Assembly (NCBI GenBank): GCA_002344885.1 | Contig: DDUQ01000039.1 | Location: 1 to 25,873 of the forward strand | DNA length: 25,873 bases | Source of the DNA: Comamonadaceae bacterium UBA2334 | GTDB lineage: Bacteria > Pseudomonadota > Gammaproteobacteria > Burkholderiales > Burkholderiaceae_C | Direction of reading: 5' to 3' | Part shown: piece by piece, positions 14,285 through 21,267 of the stretch | How the letters are laid out: the number at the start of each line of letters is the position of its first letter | Numbering within the stretch: the first letter of the stretch is position 1 | Notes under the pieces: generated by a model | The model's database searches: none | Told to the model about the DNA's origin: nothing | What the model saw: only the letters and a program-made list of their open reading frames with translations | Made by a program: the position numbers and the translations under genes

Positions 14285-15982
14285 ATGACCACCAACCCTT
14301 CCACCCCCACCGCCCGCACAGGCGGGCAACTGCTTGTTCAACAACTCATCACCCACGGGGTGCAGCACCTGTTCTGCGTGCCAGGCGAGAGCTACCTGGC
14401 CGTGCTGGACGCATTGCATGATGCCGACATCGCCGTCACCGTGTGCCGCCAGGAAGGTGGGGCCGCCATGATGGCCGAAGCGCAGGGCAAACTGACCGGT
14501 CAGCCGGGCATCTGCTTCGTCACGCGCGGCCCCGGCGCGACCAACGCATCGGCCGGCGTGCACATTGCCCACCAGGACTCCACACCACTGATCCTGTTCG
14601 TCGGCCAGGTGGCACGCGATGCCAAAGGGCGTGAGGCCTTCCAGGAACTGGACTACCGTGCGGTGTTCGGCACCATGGCCAAGTGGGTGGTGGACATTGA
14701 TGACCCCGCCCGCGTGCCCGAACTGGTGTCGCGAGCGTTCCACGTGGCGACTTCGGGCCGCCCCGGCCCTGTGGTGGTGGCCCTGCCCGAAGACATGCTG
14801 ACTGACACCGCCAGCGTGGCCGACGCCCTGCCGTGGCAGGCCGCTGACACGCACCCTGGCGCCGAACAGATGGCCGAACTGGCGCAGCGCCTGCAGGCCG
14901 CCCAACGCCCGGTGGCCATCGTGGGTGGCAGCCGCTGGTCGGCGCAGGCGGTGGAAGACTTCACCGCATTTGCGGAACGCTGGTCGATACCGGTGTACTG
15001 CTCGTTCAGGCGTCAGATGCTGTTCCCGGCCACACACCCCTGCTATGGCGGCGACCTGGGGCTGGGTGTCAACCCAAAATTGCTGGCGCGCATCCGCGCG
15101 TCCGACCTGGTGCTGGTGGCCGGCGGGCGGCTGTCAGAGGTGCCGTCCCAAGGGTACGAGCTGTTCGACATTCCCACCCCCCGGCAGCCACTGGTGCATG
15201 TGCATGCCGACGTGGGCGAATTCGGCAAGCTGTACCGCCCCACCCAGGCCATCCACGCCACACCACCGGCCTTTGCCGCGGCGCTGCGCAAGCTGCCAGC
15301 CCCGGCCGGCGTGCCCTGGCAGGTGCACACCGAAGCGGCCCACGCCGAGTACCTGGCCTGGAGCGACACCACCGCCATCCGCATCCCTGGCGCCTTGCAG
15401 ATGGGTGAGGTCATGGCCCACCTGAAGGCCACCCTGCCCGCTGACACCGTGTTTTGCAACGGCGCGGGAAACTTCGCCACCTGGGTGCACCGCTTCTGGC
15501 CATTCACCACCTACGGCAGCCAGCTCGCGCCCACCAGCGGCTCGATGGGGTACGGCCTGCCCGCCGGCGTGGGTGCCAAGCGCCTGTGGCCCCAGCGCGA
15601 GGTGGTGGTGTTCGCCGGGGACGGCGACTTCCTGATGCATGGTCAGGAGTTCGCCACCGCCGTGCAATACGGCCTGCCCATTGTGGTGGTGCTGCTGGAC
15701 AACGGCATGTACGGCACCATCCGCATGCACCAGGAACGCGAGTACCCGGGCCGCATCAGCGCCACGCAGCTGAAAAACCCCGACTTCAAGGCCTATGCCC
15801 AGGCCTTCGGCGGGCACGGCGAACGGGTGGAACGCACGGAGGACTTCGCCCCCGCTCTGGCCCGCGCCCGCGCCAGCGGCCTGCCCAGCGTGCTGCACTG
15901 CCTGATCGACCCGGAAGCCATCACACCCACTGGCACTTTACAGTCCATCAGGGCTTCAGCGCTTTCCAGAAAACAGTTTTAA
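14285..15982 (+). CDS. Thiamine-diphosphate-dependent enzyme, acetolactate-synthase-like (putative 2-oxo acid decarboxylase/carboligase)
   Basis: A 565-residue ThDP enzyme with the usual three domains. The N-terminal PYR domain has LITHGVQHLFCVPGESYLAV with the activating glutamate E57 in CRQEGGAAMMAEA, then CFVTRGPGATNASAGVHIA. The central domain starts near residue 200 (VAIVGGSRWSAQAVEDF). The C-terminal PP domain has GSMGYGLPAGVGAK, VFAGDGDFLMHGQEFATA (about 440-457) and LLDNGMYGTIRMHQERE, the GDG...N motif that holds Mg-ThDP. It lies 77 bases after the FAD oxidoreductase gene on the same strand and is likely co-transcribed. It is unlikely to be the biosynthetic IlvB because no small subunit is adjacent. 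Decarboxylation of a 2-oxo acid (as in AruI) is a good guess. The last ten or so codons run into an intergenic repeat copy at 15951-15987, so the natural C-terminus may have been replaced. Confidence 0.85.
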   Translation: MTTNPSTPTARTGGQLLVQQLITHGVQHLFCVPGESYLAVLDALHDADIAVTVCRQEGGAAMMAEAQGKLTGQPGICFVTRGPGATNASAGVHIAHQDSTPLILFVGQVARDAKGREAFQELDYRAVFGTMAKWVVDIDDPARVPELVSRAFHVATSGRPGPVVVALPEDMLTDTASVADALPWQAADTHPGAEQMAELAQRLQAAQRPVAIVGGSRWSAQAVEDFTAFAERWSIPVYCSFRRQMLFPATHPCYGGDLGLGVNPKLLARIRASDLVLVAGGRLSEVPSQGYELFDIPTPRQPLVHVHADVGEFGKLYRPTQAIHATPPAFAAALRKLPAPAGVPWQVHTEAAHAEYLAWSDTTAIRIPGALQMGEVMAHLKATLPADTVFCNGAGNFATWVHRFWPFTTYGSQLAPTSGSMGYGLPAGVGAKRLWPQREVVVFAGDGDFLMHGQEFATAVQYGLPIVVVLLDNGMYGTIRMHQEREYPGRISATQLKNPDFKAYAQAFGGHGERVERTEDFAPALARARASGLPSVLHCLIDPEAITPTGTLQSIRASALSRKQF

Positions 15983-15994
15983 GCTATATTTTTA
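15951..15994 (-). repeat. Copy A of a dispersed intergenic repeat (Comamonadaceae type), overlapping the ThDP gene end
   Basis: On the minus strand this reads ATAGCT (15987-15982), 16 bases, AAAGCGC (15965-15959) then TGAAG. The copy near 23501 has ATAGCT, 16 bases, AAAGCGC then CAGAG; I count 22 of 34 matching bases with no gaps. From memory, elements of the form ATAGCT...AGCGCTT...AAGCGCTAGAG are scattered between genes in Acidovorax and relatives. Confidence 0.5.
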
Positions 15995-16016
15995 GACGAC
16001 CACTGCACCCTCGCGC

Positions 16017-17102
16017 TCAACGCATCACCAACGCCGCAATCGCCTCGCCCAGCTCGGTGGTGCTGGCAGTGCCGCCCAGGTCGCGGGTGCGGGGGCCTTC
16101 GCGCAGCACTGTTTCAATGGCTTTCACGATGGCGTCATGCGCCGCACGGCCCGCACCTTCGCCCGCCGTCAAAAAGTTCAGCATCATGGCGCCCGACCAG
16201 ATCATGGCAATGGGGTTGGCGATGTTCTGGCCGTAAATGTCGGGCGCTGAGCCGTGTACCGGCTCGAACAGACTGGGGAATGTGCGATCGGGGTTGAGGT
16301 TGGCGGAAGGGGCCAGCCCGATGGTGCCTGCGGTGGCGGGGCCCAGGTCGGACAGGATGTCGCCAAACAGGTTGCTGGCCACCACCACGTCAAACCGCTG
16401 GGGTTGCAGCACGAAGCGGGCGGTCAGGATGTCGATGTGCTGCTTGTCCACCGTCACAGCGGGGTAGTGGGCGGCCATGGCGTCTGCCCGGCCATCCCAC
16501 CAGGGCATGCTGATAGCCACGCCGTTGCTTTTGGTGGCCACCGTCAGGTGTTTGCGGGCGCGCTGGTTGGCCAGCTCGAAGGCGTATTTCAGCACCCGGT
16601 CCGTGCCGTGGCGGCTGAACACCGACTCTTGAATGACCACCTCGCGCTCGGTGCCCGCAAACATGATGCCGCCCAGGTTGGTGTACTCGCCCTCGGTGTT
16701 TTCGCGCACGATGAGGTAATCCAGATCGCCCGGCTTGCGCCCGGCCAACGGACAGGGCACGCCGTCGAACAGGCGCACGGGGCGCAGGTTGACGTATTGG
16801 TCGAACTCGCGGCGGAACTTCAGCAGGCTGCCCCACAGCGAAATGTGGTCGGGCACGGTGGCAGGCCAGCCCACCGCACCGAAAAAGATGGCGTCCATGC
16901 CCTGCAGCTGCGCCTTCCAGTCGGGCGGCATCATCTCGCCGTGCTTCAGGTACCAGTCGCAACTGGCCCATTCGAATTCGGTCACCTCCAGCGACAGGCC
17001 AAAACGCTGCGCGGCGGCCTGCACCACGCGCATGCCTTCGGGGGCCACTTCTTTGCCAATGCCGTCACCGGGAATGAGGGCGATGCGGTGGGTTTTGCTC
17101 AT
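16017..17102 (-). CDS. ttuC: Tartrate dehydrogenase/decarboxylase (TtuC-like, isocitrate/isopropylmalate dehydrogenase family)
   Basis: NAD- and metal-dependent beta-decarboxylating dehydrogenase of 361 residues. Family members act on tartrate (to oxaloglycolate or D-glycerate) and often on D-malate. Visible signatures: IALIPGDGIGKEVAPEGMRV (about 7-26), AIFFGAVGWPATVPDHISLW, KFRREFDQYVNLRPVRLF with the substrate-binding arginines, LIVRENTEGEYTNLGG, then LFGDILSDLGPATAGTIGLA with metal-binding aspartates, and FEPVHGSAPDIYGQNIANP. The HISLWGSLLKFRR segment and the ASCDWYLKHGEMMP segment are as in TtuC/DmlA rather than LeuB. The ATG at 17102 begins MSKTHRIALIPGDG. It is divergent from a TtuA/DmlR-like LysR gene, its likely regulator. 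D-malate dehydrogenase is the main alternative. Confidence 0.9.
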   Translation of the reverse strand: MSKTHRIALIPGDGIGKEVAPEGMRVVQAAAQRFGLSLEVTEFEWASCDWYLKHGEMMPPDWKAQLQGMDAIFFGAVGWPATVPDHISLWGSLLKFRREFDQYVNLRPVRLFDGVPCPLAGRKPGDLDYLIVRENTEGEYTNLGGIMFAGTEREVVIQESVFSRHGTDRVLKYAFELANQRARKHLTVATKSNGVAISMPWWDGRADAMAAHYPAVTVDKQHIDILTARFVLQPQRFDVVVASNLFGDILSDLGPATAGTIGLAPSANLNPDRTFPSLFEPVHGSAPDIYGQNIANPIAMIWSGAMMLNFLTAGEGAGRAAHDAIVKAIETVLREGPRTRDLGGTASTTELGEAIAALVMR

Positions 17103-17143
17103 GGGGTGCTTTCGGATGGATGGATGGAGATGGCGCATGGTAT

Positions 17144-17180
17144 TGCACCCAAATGCATTCACAATGCCTGCATCCGTGCA
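17144..17180 (+). promoter_or_regulatory. Clustered TGCA dyads in the ttuC/LysR intergenic region
   Basis: TGCA occurs at 17144, 17154, 17169 and 17177. ATGCA (17153-17157) and TGCAT (17169-17173) form an inverted repeat with an 11-base spacer, and TGCATCCGTGCA (17169-17180) is a second dyad. The 95-base gap separates ttuC from its presumed LysR regulator, so this is a candidate operator. Confidence 0.35.
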
Positions 17181-17197
17181 GCCGTTCAACACACATC

Positions 17198-18160
17198 GTG
17201 AACAATTCAAGCCTGTCCAACGACGACCTCCGCGTGTTTTGCGTGGTGGTGCGCAAAGCCAGTTTCGTGGCCGCCGCTGACGACCTGGGTGCCTCGGCCG
17301 CCTACGTCAGCAAACGCATCCGCCTGCTGGAAACCCAACTGGGCACCCGGCTGCTGCACCGCACCACCCGCCGCGTGGCGCTGACCGACGAAGGCGAGCG
17401 GGTGTACCGCTGGGCCCAGCGCATCCTGGACGATGTGGACCAGTTGCTGCAAGAAGTCGGCGGCACCCGCGCCCAGGCCCGCGGGCCCTTGCGGGTGTGC
17501 AGCAGCTTCGGCTTTGGCCAACAGGTGGTGGCCCCGGCCCTGGGCGCGCTGGTGGAACAGCACCCTGCCCTGCAAGTGCGGCTGGAGCTGTTTGACCGCC
17601 TGGTGGACGTGGCCGCCGAAGGCTTTGACCTGGACGTGCGCGTGGGCAACGACATTGCCCCGCACCTGATTGCCCGCCAACTGGCTCCCAACCACCGCGT
17701 GCTGTGCGCCGCCCCCGCCTACCTGGCCGCGCGCGGCACACCGCGCAGCCCGCAGGAGCTGGCCGGGCACGACTGCCTGCCCATCAAGGAGCGCGACCAC
17801 CCGTTCGGCGTGTGGCGGCTGTTGTGCGACGGGCAGGAACAAACGGTGAAGGTGTCGGGCAAGCTCTCCAGCAACCACGGCGAGGTGGCGCTGCGCTGGG
17901 CGCTGGACGGGCGCGGCATTGTGCTGCGCTCGGTGTGGCAGGTGGCCCCGCTGCTGGCCAGCGGCCAATTGGTGCAGGTGCTGCCGGGCTGCACCCAGCC
18001 CGCCGACATCTGGGCGGTGTACCCCGTGCGGCTGGAGCGCTCGGCCAAGCTGCGCGTCGCCGTCGAATTCCTGTGCCACTGGATGGGCGCATTGAACAGG
18101 GGCCTGGCCACTGCACCACACTGGCTACCATCCACCAGCCCTTCAGCCGCTGCACCATGA
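17198..18160 (+). CDS. LysR-family regulator (TtuA/DmlR-like), likely regulator of ttuC
   Basis: DNA-binding regulator of 320 residues. N-terminal HTH: DDLRVFCVVVRKASFVAAAD, then DLGASAAYVSKRIRLLETQL, then LLHRTTRRVALTDEGE. This is the AaeR/DmlR/TtuA class, where RTTRR follows the HTH. The effector domain begins GPLRVCSSFGFGQQVVAPAL. I start it at the GTG at 17198 (MNNSSLSNDDLRVF), because codons further upstream cover the TGCA dyads and do not resemble protein. It is divergent from ttuC, the usual position for a regulator of tartrate or D-malate dehydrogenase. Its stop codon overlaps the start of the next gene in an ATGA, so a protein of unknown function is translationally coupled to it. Confidence 0.87.
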   Translation: MNNSSLSNDDLRVFCVVVRKASFVAAADDLGASAAYVSKRIRLLETQLGTRLLHRTTRRVALTDEGERVYRWAQRILDDVDQLLQEVGGTRAQARGPLRVCSSFGFGQQVVAPALGALVEQHPALQVRLELFDRLVDVAAEGFDLDVRVGNDIAPHLIARQLAPNHRVLCAAPAYLAARGTPRSPQELAGHDCLPIKERDHPFGVWRLLCDGQEQTVKVSGKLSSNHGEVALRWALDGRGIVLRSVWQVAPLLASGQLVQVLPGCTQPADIWAVYPVRLERSAKLRVAVEFLCHWMGALNRGLATAPHWLPSTSPSAAAP

Positions 18161-18930
18161 CCACCCTGCCACACGCCCAACACCGCCTGTTCCTCGTTCC
18201 GGCCCAAGCCGCTGCCGATGCCCATGCTGACGCCACGGCTACCACCCTGGTCACACCGGACGGCCACGTGAGGGCCATGGTGCTGACACTGACCGACCCC
18301 GACGGCCTGCAACGGGTGTGGCAGGGCGTCCAAGGCGATCTGGGGCTGCCAGCGCCGGGCATCGCCGTCAACGGCCACAAAGGATTGCAGCTCTGGTTTT
18401 CAGTGGACCGTCCGGTGGCTTGGGGGCAGGCTGCGACATTCCTCGCCAGGTTGCGCCAGCGCTACCTGCCCGATGGCCCGCCAACTGGCGATGGCGACTT
18501 CCCGCCCGCCAGTGGCCAACCGACCAGCGCCGCCCAGCCCGCCCTGCCCCCCACTGAAACGCGTGCTGACCAATGGTCGGCGTTTGTGGCACCCGACCTG
18601 GTGCGCATTTTTGCCGACGAGCCCTGGCTCGGCCGGCCTCCGGGTGCCCAGGCGCAGGCTGATTTGTTGGCACGGTTGCAGAGCATGACCGTTCAGGTGT
18701 TTGAACAGGCGCTGGCCCGGCTGACGCCTGCGCCTCCCGGCCCTGCTGGCTCGACACCGACACCCGTTGCCGGCGTGACTGGTCAGCCGCAACCACCATC
18801 TGAACCTGAGCACCGGCAACCGGCTGAAGCCGCAAGCCGGTTCCTGCTGGGGGTGATGCACGATCCTGCGGTGGACATGGCGCTGCGCATCGAAGCCGCC
18901 AAAGCGCTGCTGGCCCCCACCGCGCGCTGA
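18157..18930 (+). CDS. Protein of unknown function, translationally coupled to the LysR gene
   Basis: I do not recognise a named family for this 257-residue protein. Residues about 1-105 look folded: RLFLVPAQA, TTLVTPDGHVRAMVLTLTD, then LPAPGIAVNGHKGLQLWFSV, then ATFLARLRQRYLPD. The pattern of an acidic strand, followed by a small-residue turn and GLQLWF, faintly recalls primase-polymerase (AEP) folds where the motif is GxHLYW, but the histidine is absent, so this is weak. A proline-rich linker follows (about 108-130), then FVAPDLVRIFADEPWLGRPP and a helical part, a second proline-rich linker (about 190-220), and a conserved-looking tail SRFLLGVMHDPAVDMALRIE. No signal peptide or membrane segment is seen. 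The ATG at 18157 overlaps the LysR stop (ATGA). Confidence 0.75.
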   Translation: MTTLPHAQHRLFLVPAQAAADAHADATATTLVTPDGHVRAMVLTLTDPDGLQRVWQGVQGDLGLPAPGIAVNGHKGLQLWFSVDRPVAWGQAATFLARLRQRYLPDGPPTGDGDFPPASGQPTSAAQPALPPTETRADQWSAFVAPDLVRIFADEPWLGRPPGAQAQADLLARLQSMTVQVFEQALARLTPAPPGPAGSTPTPVAGVTGQPQPPSEPEHRQPAEAASRFLLGVMHDPAVDMALRIEAAKALLAPTAR

Positions 18931-18993
18931 CAGCCTGCACACCTGGCAACCGCACACGGCCCAGGGTGCAAGGCCAGACGGGAGAGCCTTGAA

Positions 18994-19028
18994 TAAGAAA
19001 ATTAAAATATTCGAATGAAATTTTCTTA
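18994..19028 (+). promoter_or_regulatory. AT-rich inverted repeat upstream of the YeeE/YedE-family gene
   Basis: TAAGAAAATT (18994-19003) and AATTTTCTTA (19019-19028) are perfect 10-base arms with a 15-base spacer that itself contains ATTCGAAT (19009-19016). This is a striking AT island in GC-rich DNA, 65 bases before the transporter start, and probably holds the promoter and an operator. Sulfur-responsive ArsR-type repressors often control such transporters, but I cannot identify the protein that binds here. Confidence 0.5.
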
Positions 19029-19092
19029 CTCACCCAGGCGGCACCACGATGGTGGGCTGTCCTGATCCACATTCGCACACCTGGGGTTGCCC

Positions 19093-20157
19093 ATGCTCAA
19101 TCTGACGCCCATCCTCGAAAGCTACGGGGACAACGCTGTGTTGGCCTGTGCAGGTTTGGTACTGGGGCTCCTGTTCGGCTTTTTTGCCCAGCGGTCGCGG
19201 TTTTGCCTGCGAGCGGCGGTGGTGGAGTTCTGGCACGGTCAGTTCGGCGAAAAACTGCCTGTCTGGCTGATCACGTTTGCATCGGCCGTGGTGGCCGTGC
19301 AGGGCCTGATCCTCAGCGGGTGGCTGGATGTGTCGGGCTCACGGCAAATGGCCAACACCGGCAGCCTGTCGGGCGCATTGATCGGCGGGCTGTGCTTTGG
19401 CGCTGGGATGATCCTGACCCGCGGCTGTGCAAGCCGCCTGCTCGTTTTGTCCGCAACTGGCAACTTGCGCGCCTTGTTGTCGGGCCTGATTTTTGCGGTC
19501 GCGGCCCAGGCAGCGTTGTCCGGTGCACTTTCACCCTTGCGCTTGACCATCAGCAGCTGGTGGACCATTGACGGCGGTGCCAGCCGCGATCTGCTGTCTG
19601 TGGTGGGTGTTGGCCACTGGGGTGGCTTGGCGTTTGGCGCGCTGTGGCTGCTGGCCGGCGTGTACTTTGCCCTGCGCAACCGCTGGTCGCCGGGCAAATG
19701 GCTCACAGCCATCGCCACCGGCCTGACCGTGGCGGGCGCATGGTGGTTTTCCTATCAGGTATCCAAAGCGTCGTTTGAGGTGGTGAACGTGCAAGGGCTG
19801 ACGTTCAGCGGCCCCTCGGCCGAGTGGCTGATGCGGGTACTCCAGACACCCGCTCCGCACATCGGGTTCGACTTTGGGCTGATGCCCGGCGTGTTTGCCG
19901 GCTCGCTCATCGGTGCGCTTGTGGGCAGGGAATGGAAGCTGGAAGGCTTCAAAGATGGACACAGCATGCGTCGATACATCCTCGGTGCCATCCTGATGGG
20001 CTTCGGCGCGATGCTGGCCGGCGGTTGTGCCGTGGGTGCCGGCATCACAGGAGGTGCCATCTTTGCCGTCACCGCCTGGGTCACCCTGCTGGGGATGTGG
20101 GCGGGCGCAGGCCTGACCGACCGTTTGGTGGACAGCGTGCCACCCAGCGGCAACTGA
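19093..20157 (+). CDS. YeeE/YedE (TsuA/SoxT-like) sulfur-compound transporter
   Basis: Integral membrane protein of 354 residues with two homologous halves, the fold of thiosulfate transporter TsuA. Conserved cysteine motifs are present: FAQRSRFCLRAAVVEF (C38), GGLCFGAGMILTRGCASR (C101, C112) and GFGAMLAGGCAVGAGITGG (C312). In the TsuA family such cysteines relay thiosulfate or related sulfur species through the membrane. About nine or ten hydrophobic segments are visible. Start: GGGG at 19083-19086 lies six bases before the ATG at 19093 (MLNLTPILESYGDN), better than the TTG at 19087. The gene stands alone and is convergent with a ParB-like gene 15 bases away. No TusA-like partner is next to it. 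The transported species (thiosulfate, sulfite or selenium compounds) is inferred only at family level. Confidence 0.88.
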   Translation: MLNLTPILESYGDNAVLACAGLVLGLLFGFFAQRSRFCLRAAVVEFWHGQFGEKLPVWLITFASAVVAVQGLILSGWLDVSGSRQMANTGSLSGALIGGLCFGAGMILTRGCASRLLVLSATGNLRALLSGLIFAVAAQAALSGALSPLRLTISSWWTIDGGASRDLLSVVGVGHWGGLAFGALWLLAGVYFALRNRWSPGKWLTAIATGLTVAGAWWFSYQVSKASFEVVNVQGLTFSGPSAEWLMRVLQTPAPHIGFDFGLMPGVFAGSLIGALVGREWKLEGFKDGHSMRRYILGAILMGFGAMLAGGCAVGAGITGGAIFAVTAWVTLLGMWAGAGLTDRLVDSVPPSGN

Positions 20158-20172
20158 CGCCGTGTTTCGCGC

Positions 20173-21036
20173 TCATTGCGAGCCACAAGCCGCTGCCAGT
20201 TGCTGCTGCAAAACCAGAACCTGATGGCGCAGGGCTTCATTTTCGGCCTGCAGTGACGCAATTTGTTGCTGCGCCGCTTGCAAGGGGTTGGCAACATCTG
20301 GCCCAGCCTCGGTGCCTGCTGCAGGCACATCACGCGGTTTGCGCTTGGCTTTGCGCACGCGTTTGGCGGCCTGCCTGATGTCGTCTTTGCCACCGACCAC
20401 AGCCGCCACCTGCTCGTCTGCAGGCAGTGTGGCCACTGCGGCAGCGGTGCTGATGGACACCGCCCCCGACTTGACGGCAGCCACCAGTTCGGGGGCGGCC
20501 TGTTTCTGAATCTTTTCAATCAGCACCACCTGACTGCTGCGCAGGCGAGCGGCCCGGGCAATGTCTTCGCGGCTTTTGAGCGGGGCTGGCACCGGCTGTG
20601 CGGGTGGTGCTGCCGACTGGGCGGCGGTGTCCCACGGTGGGCTTTGCTCGTCACCCTCGGCGGCGACTGAAGCCGCACCGGCTTCGCTGGAGGCCGCCAG
20701 CCAGCGCGCCCGCCGTTCGGCCACGATTTCGCGCTTTCGCAACGCCAGCACGCCGCGCTGGAAGTCGGAGACGCTGCGCCGCCCGAGGTGCTGGTCGATC
20801 ATCCACAGGTGGACGTCCTGCATGGAGTGAAACAGCTTGCTCTGCACCGTCTGGAAGGGCAGGCCATGTTTCTGGCAAATGCCATAGCGGTTGTGGCCAT
20901 CCACCAGCAGGTCGCCCCACAGCACCAGCGCATCGCGGCAGCCTTCCGCCAGGATGCTGCGTTCCAGCGCCTCGTACTCCTCGGGGGTCAACGGGTCGAT
21001 GTAGGCTTTCAGTGCTTCATTGACAACGATGTTCAT
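20173..21036 (-). CDS. Orphan ParB/Srx-domain protein with C-terminal coiled coil
   Basis: A 287-residue ParB-like protein. The N-terminal ParB/Srx nucleotide-binding-type domain covers about 5-90: LTPEEYEALERSILAEGCRD, then ALVLWGDLLVDGHNRYGICQ, where DGHNRY corresponds to the GxRR/GHRR loop of ParB. Then comes a linker rich in Ala/Pro. An HTH-like part follows: LKSREDIARAARLRSSQVVL, then PELVAAVKSGAVSISTAAAV, then TLPADEQ, like the KorB/ParB DNA-binding region. A basic patch KRVRKAKRKPR precedes a final heptad-like stretch (ASLQAENEALRHQVLVLQQQ) that should form a leucine zipper. There is no parA, parS-like cluster or plasmid gene nearby, so it is not an ordinary partition protein. It may be a chromosomal transcription factor derived from one. 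The ATG at 21036 gives MNIVVNEALKAYID; codons upstream look non-coding. Confidence 0.82.
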   Translation of the reverse strand: MNIVVNEALKAYIDPLTPEEYEALERSILAEGCRDALVLWGDLLVDGHNRYGICQKHGLPFQTVQSKLFHSMQDVHLWMIDQHLGRRSVSDFQRGVLALRKREIVAERRARWLAASSEAGAASVAAEGDEQSPPWDTAAQSAAPPAQPVPAPLKSREDIARAARLRSSQVVLIEKIQKQAAPELVAAVKSGAVSISTAAAVATLPADEQVAAVVGGKDDIRQAAKRVRKAKRKPRDVPAAGTEAGPDVANPLQAAQQQIASLQAENEALRHQVLVLQQQLAAACGSQ

Positions 21037-21267
21037 ATGCGGTGCTGCGGCAAAAGGGGCTGCATTGTAGAGAGCCGGCACGACGCACCCGACGCGCACC
21101 ACCTTCGGAGAAGTCAGAAATTCAATACAAAAAAGTCATCAATAGATTGCCGAATTTGAATTTAATGCCGATTCAGGTTTGCAATACAGTCTGAACTCAG
21201 GTTGGCACCCCATCCCTGCCGGGTACGGGCCACATCCGTTTGTTCAACTACTCTCCAGCAACACACC

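Noticed and set aside
17113..17130. Short tandem GGAT repeats upstream of ttuC.
   Set aside because: Only a few units; no evidence of a functional microsatellite or phase-variable tract.
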